Numbered from the stretch's first letter, positions 25,028 to 31,230 are shown. The stretch is 35,965 bases of DNA from a virus (IMGVR_UViG_3300025128_000148:1-35965); one strand, 5' to 3'. Translations and numbers: made by a program. The notes: generated by a model not told the origin, from the letters alone.

Positions 25028-26873
25028 ACCACCGAAAGAGTGGAACGCTCCACAAGGCTTACCTGATTTATCACAAGCCAAGGAGATAGCGATCGACTTA
25101 GAGACCTACGACCCAGGGATCAAGGACACCGGACCTGGTTGGGCAACAGGCAAAGGTCATGTCGTTGGTATTGCAATCGCTGTTGATGGATTCAAAGGTT
25201 ATTATCCTTTACGACACGAGGGTGGTGGTAACTTTGATGAAGATGCGGTGCGTAATCATCTAAAAAAATATTTTGAAAACGATGTCGATAAGATATTTCA
25301 CAATGCTAGTTATGACTTAGGTTGGCTGAAACGATGGGGTATCAATGTCAAAGGTAGGATTATTGATACGATGATAGCTGCGGCATTGATTGATGAGAAC
25401 AGAATGCCTGGCCAGTATAATTTAAATGCAGTTGCTAGAGATTACATACAAGAAAAGAAAGACGAGAGTTTATTATACGAAGCTGCACAAGCCTGGCAGA
25501 TTGATGCCAAGGCAGAGATGTACAAATTACCATATCAATATGTTGGACCTTACGCAGAGCAAGATGCAGATCTTACACTAAGACTATGGCAAGCACTCAA
25601 AGTAGAAATGAATAGACAAGAGTTGCACAGTATATTTTATTTAGAATCAGAATTATTACCTGTTCTAGTTGAGATGAAATGGAAAGGTGTCCGAATAAAT
25701 TTAGATAAAGCAGAAAGTCTCAAGAAACAAATTATTACACAAGAGAAAAAGTTATTAAGTGAAATTAAAAAGGATGTAGGCTTTGAGGTCGAGGTATTTG
25801 CACCTAGCTCTGTTGCCAAAGCATTTGATAAAAAAGGTATTGCCTACAACAAAACACCTACAGGATTACCTAGTTTTGATAAAAATTTTCTAGCAACACT
25901 ACAAGATCCGTTGTCAAAAAAGATAGTAGAATCAAGGGAATTGTTCAAAGCCAGGTCTACGTTTATTGACTCGTTACTCAAGCATGAACACAATGGTCGT
26001 ATCCATGGTGAGATTAATCAATTGAAATCTGATCAGGGTGGTACGATTACAGGTAGATTGAGTATGTCCAATCCAAACTTACAACAGATACCAGCACGAA
26101 ATGAAAAGATTGGACCGATGATTAGATCTTTATTTATACCAGAAGAAGGATCGAAGTGGGGTAGCTTTGATTATTCACAACAAGAACCTAGATTGGTCGT
26201 GCACTTCGCAGCTCTAACTCATGGTGGATTAGAAGGTGCTGATGAGTTTGTTGATTCTTATCGTGATAATAATGATACAGACTTTCATCAGATAGCAGCA
26301 GAGATGGCAGGGATCGAGCGTAAGGTTGCCAAGACCATGAACCTCGGACTGTTCTATGGTATGGGTCAAAAGAAATTAGGAAGTGAATTAGGTTTAGGTG
26401 AAGATGATACGAAAGAATTATTTGAAAAGTATCATAGTCGTGTGCCTTTTGTAAAACAACTCATGGGTCTTGCCAGTAAGTCAGCAAATGATAATGGCCA
26501 GGTCAGAACTATTTTAGGTCGTATCTGTCATTTTGATTTGTGGGAACCTACCAAGTGGGGTGTACACAAAGCATTACCAAGAGATGAAGCAATGCGTAAG
26601 TATGGATCTAATCTTAAAAGAGCATTTATATACAAAGCACTAAACAAACTTATCCAGGGTAGTGCAGCTGATCAAACAAAGAAAGCAATGATAGAAGTAT
26701 ACAAGGCAGGTATCACACCACATATTCAAGTGCATGATGAATTAAATTGTTCTTGTAAAGATGAAAAAGAGATTAAGATGATCAAAGAGATTATGGAAAA
26801 CTGTATTGAATTAGAGGTACCAAGTAAGGTAGATCCAAAGGTAGGAGCATCATGGGGAACGATAAAAAATTAA
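25002..26873 (+). CDS. polA: DNA polymerase I (family A) with 3'-5' exonuclease
   Basis: A 623-residue replicative polymerase. Proofreading domain: Exo I IDLETY (Asp32, Glu34), Exo II FHNASYDLGWL (Asn101, Asp105), Exo III PYAEQDADL (Tyr184, Asp188), so proofreading should be active. Polymerase motif A is FDYSQQEPR (Asp390, Glu395), motif B is RKVAKTMNLGLFYG (Arg440, Lys444, Tyr452), motif C is VHDE (577-580). The residue matching E. coli Phe762 is Leu448. There is no 5'-3' exonuclease domain, as usual for phage enzymes. It overlaps the nuclease gene by 26 bases and the zinc-ribbon gene by 22. Confidence 0.95.
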   Translation: MSTQRPLFEPPKEWNAPQGLPDLSQAKEIAIDLETYDPGIKDTGPGWATGKGHVVGIAIAVDGFKGYYPLRHEGGGNFDEDAVRNHLKKYFENDVDKIFHNASYDLGWLKRWGINVKGRIIDTMIAAALIDENRMPGQYNLNAVARDYIQEKKDESLLYEAAQAWQIDAKAEMYKLPYQYVGPYAEQDADLTLRLWQALKVEMNRQELHSIFYLESELLPVLVEMKWKGVRINLDKAESLKKQIITQEKKLLSEIKKDVGFEVEVFAPSSVAKAFDKKGIAYNKTPTGLPSFDKNFLATLQDPLSKKIVESRELFKARSTFIDSLLKHEHNGRIHGEINQLKSDQGGTITGRLSMSNPNLQQIPARNEKIGPMIRSLFIPEEGSKWGSFDYSQQEPRLVVHFAALTHGGLEGADEFVDSYRDNNDTDFHQIAAEMAGIERKVAKTMNLGLFYGMGQKKLGSELGLGEDDTKELFEKYHSRVPFVKQLMGLASKSANDNGQVRTILGRICHFDLWEPTKWGVHKALPRDEAMRKYGSNLKRAFIYKALNKLIQGSAADQTKKAMIEVYKAGITPHIQVHDELNCSCKDEKEIKMIKEIMENCIELEVPSKVDPKVGASWGTIKN

Positions 26874-27046
26874 AAATTTTAGATGCTGAGTGCTATAGCT
26901 GTAAAGAAGTTATAGTGCCAGTAGATGAAAAAAAAGAAGAAGAGGGTAAACAAGTATACTCTTGTCCTAATTGTGGCACTGAATTTTTCATTGAAAAAAC
27001 TATTGTTTTTGAAGCTGAAGAGGACGAAATTGTTACTTATCATTGA
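26852..27046 (+). CDS. Zinc-ribbon protein, 64 aa
   Basis: A 64-residue protein with two CxxC knuckles, CYSC (about 15-18) and CPNC (about 38-41), about 20 residues apart: a zinc ribbon. The C-terminal part is acidic (FEAEEDEIVTYH). GGAG lies a few bases before the ATG. Small zinc ribbons beside replication genes often bind nucleic acid or a partner protein; no closer identification is possible. It closes the replication operon; the next promoter overlaps its stop codon. Confidence 0.7.
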   Translation: MGNDKKLKILDAECYSCKEVIVPVDEKKEEEGKQVYSCPNCGTEFFIEKTIVFEAEEDEIVTYH

Positions 27047-27071
27047 CAAGTCCCATATAGTTAGGTAAAAT
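27043..27071 (+). promoter_or_regulatory. Sigma70-type promoter with palindromic operator candidate
   Basis: TTGACA (27043-27048), 17-base spacer, TAAAAT (27066-27071). The promoter contains CCCATAT (27052-27058) and its inverted copy ATATGGG (27070-27076), 11 bases apart, flanking the -10. It drives the ribbon-helix-helix gene and the following small-gene operon; the inverted repeat is a plausible site for that regulator. Confidence 0.7.
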
Positions 27072-27173
27072 ATGGGGATACATTGGTTAAATATATTTAT
27101 AGTGCTGGTGTTTCTAGCAATATTCTGGAAACAAATACTTATCGCTATAGCTGTATTTACCGTACTATTTTAG
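27072..27173 (+). CDS. Possible 33-aa hydrophobic micro-protein
   Basis: An ATG frame of 33 codons (MGIHWLNIFIVLVFLAIFWK, then QILIAIAVFTVLF) that would form one or two membrane helices. It has no ribosome site, and the promoter at 27043 would start transcription just after this ATG, so only read-through from upstream could express it. Kept because hydrophobicity is uniform and the stop lies just before the ribosome site of the next gene. Confidence 0.3.
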   Translation: MGIHWLNIFIVLVFLAIFWKQILIAIAVFTVLF

Positions 27174-27184
27174 GAGAAAGATAA

Positions 27185-27334
27185 ATGAACTCGAGTAAAT
27201 ATAAATCAGTCGCTGTCTCGATCAACATCTGGCGATTGTTAAAAAAATTAGGAGCCGATGATTTTCGATCAGTCGGTAAAGTTATTGAATGGCTTTGTAT
27301 GCAGGAGTGCGAAAGACGAAACATTGACACATGA
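27185..27334 (+). CDS. Ribbon-helix-helix (CopG/Arc-type) transcription regulator, 49 aa
   Basis: A 49-residue protein with TAGGAGAAAG ahead of its ATG. KYKSVAVSINIWRLLKKLGA (residues 5-24) and DDFRSVGKVIEWLC (25-38) give the strand-helix-helix pattern of CopG/Arc-type dimeric DNA-binding proteins (alternating strand KSVAVS, helix, turn at GADD, second helix starting S-V). It is the first gene behind a strong promoter carrying a CCCATAT/ATATGGG inverted repeat, so autoregulation is plausible. A longer frame in another register covers this stretch, but the domain signature favours this one. Confidence 0.65.
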   Translation: MNSSKYKSVAVSINIWRLLKKLGADDFRSVGKVIEWLCMQECERRNIDT

Positions 27335-27419
27335 GTTATGTCCACAATGTCTTTGCCCTGAGCATACAGGAATGACGTGTTTGTGGTGTGACTGTGTATA
27401 TATTAAGGAGAAAAAAGAA

Positions 27420-27824
27420 ATGACTAACAAAGAAGCAATCGACATTTTACTAAAATATGTTACGACCGATCATGCAGACCATACTCTACAAGAGGCTGTA
27501 CGGGTCTTAAAACAGCAAAATAATGAACAAACTTTTGATAATATTGTTCCAATAAGTAATTTTCCAAAAAGATTTGAAGTGGGAGTCCGTAAAACGGAAA
27601 CTATCTTCTATGAAGTTTTGCATGATACGCAAGAGGAGGCCATTGCTGAAGTGCAAAAGAAAGTAAATGAGAGGGACTGGGATACTTTACTAGCATTTCC
27701 TCCTGGGTCTCCAGACTACTCGCCCATCCCTCCGTTTACAGACTACAAGATTAAGGACGTCACTGTGAAAGAACAAGTCCTTAGACCCAATCCCCACAGC
27801 GAAGGGGGTTCATCTGACACCTAG
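27420..27824 (+). CDS. Hypothetical protein, 134 aa, possible Cys-rich N-terminal extension
   Basis: From ATG 27420 (AAGGAG nine bases upstream) a 134-residue protein starts MTNKEAIDILLKYVTTDHAD. It has an N-terminal helix (to about residue 31), a mixed domain (RFEVGVRKTETIFYEVLHDT, about 50-70) and a proline-rich end. Function unknown. In the same frame upstream the DNA encodes a striking metal-binding-like string (LCPQCLCPEHTGMTCLWCDC, from about 27336) that no good start codon serves: TTG 27324 and ATG 27258 are possible but poorly placed, and the latter would run through the ribbon-helix-helix gene. The start is therefore uncertain. Confidence 0.6.
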   Translation: MTNKEAIDILLKYVTTDHADHTLQEAVRVLKQQNNEQTFDNIVPISNFPKRFEVGVRKTETIFYEVLHDTQEEAIAEVQKKVNERDWDTLLAFPPGSPDYSPIPPFTDYKIKDVTVKEQVLRPNPHSEGGSSDT

Positions 27825-27825
27825 A

Positions 27826-27945
27826 ATGAAACACAAAGGTACCAATGCACATTATCTTCGCAATCCTTTCTTGCTCGGTATCTTTGATCCTTACCTGATA
27901 AAGATAGGAAGTGGTGTGACAGCTCGGAGAGACGGGCACCTATGA
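27826..27945 (+). CDS. Small hypothetical protein, 39 aa
   Basis: A 39-residue frame (MKHKGTNAHYLRNPFLLGIF, then DPYLIKIGSGVTARRDGHL) that starts one base after the previous stop and ends in an ATGA overlap with the next gene. It lacks its own ribosome site. The contiguous arrangement and the ATGA junction support a real gene; function unknown. Confidence 0.5.
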   Translation: MKHKGTNAHYLRNPFLLGIFDPYLIKIGSGVTARRDGHL

Positions 27946-28130
27946 AAGTTTTTCCGTTAGATAAGTATATTAGTCGAATACGATCGATGATTGAGCGCAA
28001 AGAAAAAGCAGTGCGTAATTCTCGTTCTAATGATTTTAAGGATTCTACGCAGCTTGATATCTATCGTGCGAAATTAAATCAGTATTTGACGATGCAGAAA
28101 AACGGTGAAAAATATTATATAAAGTTTTAA
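27942..28130 (+). CDS. Hypothetical basic helical protein, 62 aa
   Basis: A 62-residue, very basic, helical protein (MKVFPLDKYISRIRSMIERK; C-terminus QKNGEKYYIKF). It is translationally coupled to the preceding micro-gene by ATGA. The codons include more CGA/CGT arginine than the virion genes, which prefer AGA. Not recognised. Confidence 0.6.
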   Translation: MKVFPLDKYISRIRSMIERKEKAVRNSRSNDFKDSTQLDIYRAKLNQYLTMQKNGEKYYIKF

Positions 28131-28139
28131 GGAGAAAGT

Positions 28140-28796
28140 ATGGACAAACAGATTAGTTATGACTTATTCACGCCCTTCGGACCACGGATCATGCGTAGTT
28201 CGATCCCGCAGAATATAGTCGATTTAGTAAATGAAAAGGCAGATTCTATCTTAGGAGATGACCAGAAGTCAAATGATTTAGATTATAGTTCTAATTTAGC
28301 AGGAAACGTAAAGAAAGAAGTCGCTTTGTCTTTGGGTGAAGTGAAGTCGTTGGAGACGGTTATTAATAAATTAGTGACGGAGTATATCATGAAGACTGTT
28401 GCGGATCAATTTAAACCTGAAAATACGAACATGACCTATACATCTTGGGTAGTGAGTCAGTATGCAGGTGACTTTAATCCTATGCATATTCATGACTCGC
28501 AGCTATCAGGTGTATTCTTTTTAAAAGTTCCGCCAGGCTACGAAGAAGAATATCGAAGAGAAGATCATTATCCGAGTGTGGGTTGTTTAGAATTTTTAGG
28601 GAGTGTGCCAAATACATTTAGTAAGCATAACTGGATGATTAAACCACAGATCGGTGACTTGTATATCTTTCCGAGTTGGTTGTCTCACCAGGTCTATCCG
28701 TTTCGAAGTGAAGGAGAGCGTAGATCCATGGCATTTAATATACACCTACGAGCCAAGGCTCTTGGAACAGATGTTGGTAAAGGTATCGATAAGTAA
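28140..28796 (+). CDS. 2-oxoglutarate/Fe(II)-dependent oxygenase
   Basis: A 218-residue protein of the putative 2OG-Fe(II) oxygenase family found in many marine phages. DFNPMHIHDSQLSGVFFLKV (about 111-130) supplies the first iron ligands in the HxH(D) segment (His116, His118/Asp119) followed by the typical SGV-FYL strand. GDLYIFPSWLSHQVYPF (about 172-188) supplies the distal His183, and EGERRSMAFN (191-200) the arginine that binds 2-oxoglutarate. Substrate unknown: protein, nucleic acid or a small molecule. AAGGAG precedes the start; the stop overlaps the next gene (TAATG). Confidence 0.85.
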   Translation: MDKQISYDLFTPFGPRIMRSSIPQNIVDLVNEKADSILGDDQKSNDLDYSSNLAGNVKKEVALSLGEVKSLETVINKLVTEYIMKTVADQFKPENTNMTYTSWVVSQYAGDFNPMHIHDSQLSGVFFLKVPPGYEEEYRREDHYPSVGCLEFLGSVPNTFSKHNWMIKPQIGDLYIFPSWLSHQVYPFRSEGERRSMAFNIHLRAKALGTDVGKGIDK

Positions 28797-28900
28797 TGGC
28801 ACACACAGGAAGAGCAGGCTTTCATAAAGGTAGACGCAAGCTTGGGTCGAAGAAAAGAAAGAGACGCTCTTCACGATACAAGAACAGGAGACGTAAGTGA
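28796..28900 (+). CDS. Arg/Lys-rich micro-protein, 34 aa
   Basis: A 34-residue protein (MAHTGRAGFHKGRRKLGSKK, then RKRRSSRYKNRRRK) with about half its residues Arg, Lys or His. The start overlaps the oxygenase stop (TAATG) and its stop overlaps the GTG of the next gene (GTGA). Such a composition implies nucleic-acid binding, similar in style to ribosomal protein tails or protamine-like peptides. Function unknown; a substrate of the upstream oxygenase is possible but only a guess. Confidence 0.6.
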   Translation: MAHTGRAGFHKGRRKLGSKKRKRRSSRYKNRRRK

Positions 28901-29127
28901 AAAAATACATCCATGTGAACCAGCATAAGATTCGCAGTAACAAAAAGAACAATGAGAATGAACCTGTGATCACGGTCAAAGAAGGTCGCAAAAATACGTA
29001 TTGTCATGAAGTGGTGATTAATGGACCGTCTCGAGTTCGTTATGGTGGTAACGATAAGCCTTTGCTAAACTGTGGCGCTCGTGTGGTGATTGAAACTGAA
29101 GCAGAGATAGAGATGAGGTATCTATGA
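28897..29127 (+). CDS. Conserved hypothetical protein, 76 aa (GTG start)
   Basis: A 76-residue protein starting at GTG, with AGGAG seven bases before it. The N-terminus is basic (MKKYIHVNQHKIRSNKKNNE) and the rest contains VITVKEGRKNTYCHEVVING and LLNCGARVVIETEAEIEM, a small beta-rich domain with two cysteines. Similar small proteins occur in other phages as I recall; the role is unknown. Overlaps both neighbours by four bases. Confidence 0.65.
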   Translation: MKKYIHVNQHKIRSNKKNNENEPVITVKEGRKNTYCHEVVINGPSRVRYGGNDKPLLNCGARVVIETEAEIEMRYL

Positions 29128-29258
29128 ACATATTAGTATACGTGTTATTTGGAGTTGTTATCTTGCAGCTCTGTTTTGTAATATTCTTGTTGTGGGTTAT
29201 TGGAACACGACAGTATGAAATTAACAAAGATAAATTTAAGGATAGGTATAAAAAATGA
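29124..29258 (+). CDS. Small single-pass membrane protein, 44 aa
   Basis: A 44-residue protein with one long transmembrane helix (LVYVLFGVVILQLCFVIFLL, residues 4-23) and a short basic cytoplasmic-type tail (TRQYEINKDKFKDRYKK). ATGA overlaps with both neighbours put it firmly in the operon. Role unknown; small phage membrane proteins can act in superinfection exclusion or lysis timing. Confidence 0.6.
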   Translation: MNILVYVLFGVVILQLCFVIFLLWVIGTRQYEINKDKFKDRYKK

Positions 29259-29416
29259 GTGAGATAGACGAATTAAAAGAACAGATCAAAGTGCTCAGAG
29301 AACAGCTACGAGATCAGAAAGAGTTAAATGAATTTCACCGTAAGATCAATGGTGAGCTGAACGAAGAGTTAGAAAAAGAGAAAAAGAAAAATGAGATTAA
29401 CATACCAAAACGGTAA
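29255..29416 (+). CDS. Small coiled-coil protein, 53 aa
   Basis: A 53-residue protein that is almost entirely a charged coiled coil (MSEIDELKEQIKVLREQLRD, then QKELNEFHRKINGELNEELE). Leucines recur at heptad spacing. Coupled by ATGA to the membrane protein before it, with which it may form a complex. Not otherwise recognised. Confidence 0.6.
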   Translation: MSEIDELKEQIKVLREQLRDQKELNEFHRKINGELNEELEKEKKKNEINIPKR

Positions 29417-29567
29417 GCTTTATATTAGTCTAACGAAGATAGAGATAGAAGACGTAAAAGATAAAGAAGGTCGTCCCTGCGAAATTGATATCGGTCATAT
29501 ACCTGTATTGATTGATGATGTTTTTAAGATCGCTAAAGAATATATCGAAGATTTACGTCCTAAATAG
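29391..29567 (+). CDS. Hypothetical protein, 58 aa
   Basis: A 58-residue alpha/beta-type protein (MRLTYQNGKLYISLTKIEIE; C-terminus DDVFKIAKEYIEDLRPK). It overlaps the coiled-coil gene by 26 bases and ends in an eight-base convergent overlap with the minus-strand operon. No strong ribosome site; coupling is likely. It is the last gene of the rightward run that starts at the 27043 promoter. Confidence 0.55.
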   Translation: MRLTYQNGKLYISLTKIEIEDVKDKEGRPCEIDIGHIPVLIDDVFKIAKEYIEDLRPK

Positions 29568-29778
29568 AAGCCTGGTCCTCAGGTATAGGATAAGCTGACA
29601 CACACGTCATACTCATTTGAAATGTCGGATCTTTTTGTTGCATGAGTGTTTCGAAATTGTTCGAGGCTAATGTGCACGATTGTAATGTGTCGTAAGGCAC
29701 GGACCCCGCAACCCGGACACAGTCCGCTGTCGGTTGTGTTACACAAAAGACACCTACCAAAAAATATTTAAGTAGCAT
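29560..29778 (-). CDS. Small exported Cys-containing protein, 72 aa
   Basis: A 72-residue protein with a short hydrophobic N-terminus (MLLKYFLVGVFCVTQPTADC) that may be a signal sequence; Cys20 could alternatively be lipidated, but no canonical lipobox is present. Three to four further cysteines (LQSCTLAS, SMTCVSAY) suggest disulfides outside the cytoplasm. CVTQPTADCVRV is a string I associate with small proteins of marine phages. It is coupled to the metallopeptidase gene upstream (shares one base). Confidence 0.6.
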   Translation of the reverse strand: MLLKYFLVGVFCVTQPTADCVRVAGSVPYDTLQSCTLASNNFETLMQQKDPTFQMSMTCVSAYPIPEDQASI

Positions 29779-30128
29779 CAGTTGAGTTTCTTTGTCATTA
29801 AATGAATGAGGTAGTCTTTGATATTGCTCCTGGTAAGTAGTTCAGTAGTAAAGTTTGCGTAAGCATTAACAATATTTTCTTCTTCTGTAATTTTTTCTAG
29901 TTCGTATTGATAGTAGCACAAGTGAAACAGTTCATGAATCAGGACATTCATTGTTGATTCGTTTTCCATGGCCATGATGTTTTCATCTAAGACAATAGTC
30001 ATGGGTGGTTTAGAATGAAAAGAACCTTGCTGTTCACTCACCTCGTATGCTAACTCGTGGCTCACGAGCTTTAAATGGACTTTAAACGGTCCCATTTCAA
30101 CATATTCAGGAAGTTTAGGTATTTTCAC
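29778..30128 (-). CDS. HExxH metallopeptidase-like protein, 116 aa
   Basis: A 116-residue protein with the zinc-protease motif HELFH in MNVLIHELFHLCYYQ (about residues 60-74), preceded by PPMTIVLDENIMAMENESTM, a typical strand and helix arrangement, and followed by an acidic helix (EEENIVNAYANFTTELL, about 82-98) whose Glu/Asn could be the third ligand region. Size and layout fit the compact phage metallopeptidases related to SprT or ImmA/IrrE-type proteases. The target may be a phage or host regulator. Shares one base with each neighbour. Confidence 0.75.
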   Translation of the reverse strand: MKIPKLPEYVEMGPFKVHLKLVSHELAYEVSEQQGSFHSKPPMTIVLDENIMAMENESTMNVLIHELFHLCYYQYELEKITEEENIVNAYANFTTELLTRSNIKDYLIHLMTKKLN

Positions 30129-30352
30129 TAATTTTTTTTAGTTTTTGGTTTAAATGTACCAACTAATGGTATTACGTTACCAATTTTTTTTGCGATGTTT
30201 CTTAATCCTGTTGCGCCAACACCCTCAGCTACTTGAACTCCTCTCATGTTATTTAAAGATTCTCTTAACTTTTCAAGTTTGTTATCTTTTTGAAACAAGT
30301 TTTTTACTGGTTTGCCCTTACTATCTAAGACAGGTTTTTTGAAGTTTGTCAT
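30128..30352 (-). CDS. Hypothetical basic protein, 74 aa
   Basis: A 74-residue, lysine-rich protein (MTNFKKPVLDSKGKPVKNLF at the start; KIGNVIPLVGTFKPKTKKN at the end). The segment GVGATGLRNIAKKIGNVIPL (about 45-64) could be amphipathic. Not recognised. It lies between a small basic protein and the metallopeptidase, which might act on one of them. Confidence 0.6.
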   Translation of the reverse strand: MTNFKKPVLDSKGKPVKNLFQKDNKLEKLRESLNNMRGVQVAEGVGATGLRNIAKKIGNVIPLVGTFKPKTKKN

Positions 30353-30354
30353 GA

Positions 30355-30480
30355 TTATTTTCCTTTCGGTTTTTTACCAAGTTTTTTCATATTTATAGCA
30401 ATAGCGGCCTGGCGTTTCAATTTCTTTTTACGTTTACCACCAGTTAATTGCTTTGGCATCTGTGCTCGTGAAATCGGCAT
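30355..30480 (-). CDS. Lys-rich micro-protein, 41 aa
   Basis: A 41-residue protein starting MPISRAQMPKQLTGGKRKKK and ending KKLGKKPKGK, about 40% basic. An opening of the kind M-x-SRA-x-x-KQL-x-G recurs in small proteins of marine phages as I remember them, which supports the choice of frame and start. No clear ribosome site precedes it. First gene of the leftward operon behind the GGTTAC repeat cluster. Confidence 0.6.
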   Translation of the reverse strand: MPISRAQMPKQLTGGKRKKKLKRQAAIAINMKKLGKKPKGK

Positions 30481-30528
30481 ATAGTTGTATAGAATATATT
30501 TTTATTTTTCTTTTTCAATTTTTTTCTT

Positions 30529-30558
30529 AATATGAGGTTACTGAGGTTACTTTTACAA
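30529..30558 (-). promoter_or_regulatory. Candidate leftward promoter with operator repeats in spacer
   Basis: On the minus strand TTGTAA (30553-30558) and CATATT (30529-30534) are 18 bases apart. The spacer is made of two copies of the GTAACCTC repeat, so a protein bound there would block the polymerase. Sequence match is moderate, and the only support is position ahead of the leftward operon. Confidence 0.4.
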
Positions 30559-30622
30559 TAAGTAGTTGATTTTACTGTATTTTATAGGTAACTTATAGGT
30601 AACTTATAGGTTACTTGGTAAC
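30534..30622 (+). repeat. Cluster of six GGTTAC/GGTAAC repeats (iteron or operator)
   Basis: GAGGTTAC at 30534 and 30543 (nine bases apart), then TATAGGTAACT at 30584 and 30595, TATAGGTTACT at 30606 (steps of 11) and TTGGTAAC at 30615. All copies point the same way in an AT-rich intergenic region between divergent operons. Helical-turn spacing is typical of cooperative protein-binding sites: operators or replication iterons. Confidence 0.7.
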
Positions 30623-30705
30623 TTTTACTATACATGTCTTGCAAAAAAAATAGTGATAAATAATAATAATAATGTATATATAAAACAACTATATATTGTT
30701 TTGAT

Positions 30706-31176
30706 ATGGGAAACGTAAGAAAGCTAACAACCAAACAGATAAAGTTTGCCACACTAATCGTATCTAAAGGCGATCGTATGTCAGCAAAAGACTGTGCTAT
30801 TGAAGCAGGTTTTTCTGAAGCGTCAGCACAACAGGCAGCAGCAAATCTACAAAACCCTAAAATGTTTCCTCTCGTTGTAGAGGAGATAGAAAGATTACGT
30901 AGAGAATGGCAAGAAAAATACAAGGTTAGTTATTCAAGACACATTAAAAGATTAGATGATTTATCAAGAGGCGCTGAAGAAGCAGGTAATTGGGCAGCAG
31001 CTGTAGCCGCTGAAAAGTCCAGAGGCCAGGCGGCAGGACTCTATATTGATAGAAAAGAAATACTGACAGGATCTATTGATCAGTTATCTAAGGTAGAAGT
31101 AGAAGAAAAACTACGAGAAATCGAAAAACAATTCAGCATTAACACAGACGTAATAGAAATCCAACCTGAAGAATAG
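30706..31176 (+). CDS. terS: Terminase small subunit
   Basis: A 156-residue protein. The N-terminal LTTKQIKFATLIVSKGDRMS AKDCAIEAGFSEASAQQAAA (about 7-46) is the helix-turn-helix DNA-binding domain of Terminase_2-type small subunits (K-x-x-F...G....A...AG+S..SA...A..L...P.V). The middle is helical for ring assembly and the C-terminal part (EVEEKLREIEKQF) is a coiled coil. It would recognise the packaging site and load the large subunit. It lies 4.26 kb from the large-subunit gene, an unusual separation. The start has no ribosome site and overlaps a TATGGG element. Confidence 0.75.
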   Translation: MGNVRKLTTKQIKFATLIVSKGDRMSAKDCAIEAGFSEASAQQAAANLQNPKMFPLVVEEIERLRREWQEKYKVSYSRHIKRLDDLSRGAEEAGNWAAAVAAEKSRGQAAGLYIDRKEILTGSIDQLSKVEVEEKLREIEKQFSINTDVIEIQPEE

Positions 31177-31178
31177 TA

Positions 31179-31218
31179 TTGCATTTTCTATTTTTATGGG
31201 ATAAATTATAGCCCATAA
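31179..31218 (+). promoter_or_regulatory. Promoter with inverted TTATGGG/CCCATAA repeat
   Basis: TTGCAT (31179-31184), 17-base spacer, TAAATT (31202-31207). TTATGGG (31194-31200) and CCCATAA (31212-31218) form an inverted repeat with 11 bases between, centred on the -10; the second arm runs into the ribosome site AAGGAG of the next gene. The repeat could be an operator or an RNA hairpin masking that site. Confidence 0.55.
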
Positions 31219-31230
31219 GGAGAATATAGA

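Noticed and set aside
27258-27419. ATG 27258 as start of the protein ending at 27824
   Set aside because: The ribosome site is only three bases away and the frame would overlap the second half of the ribbon-helix-helix gene, whose domain pattern is clear; only the part after about 27324 in this frame looks protein-like.
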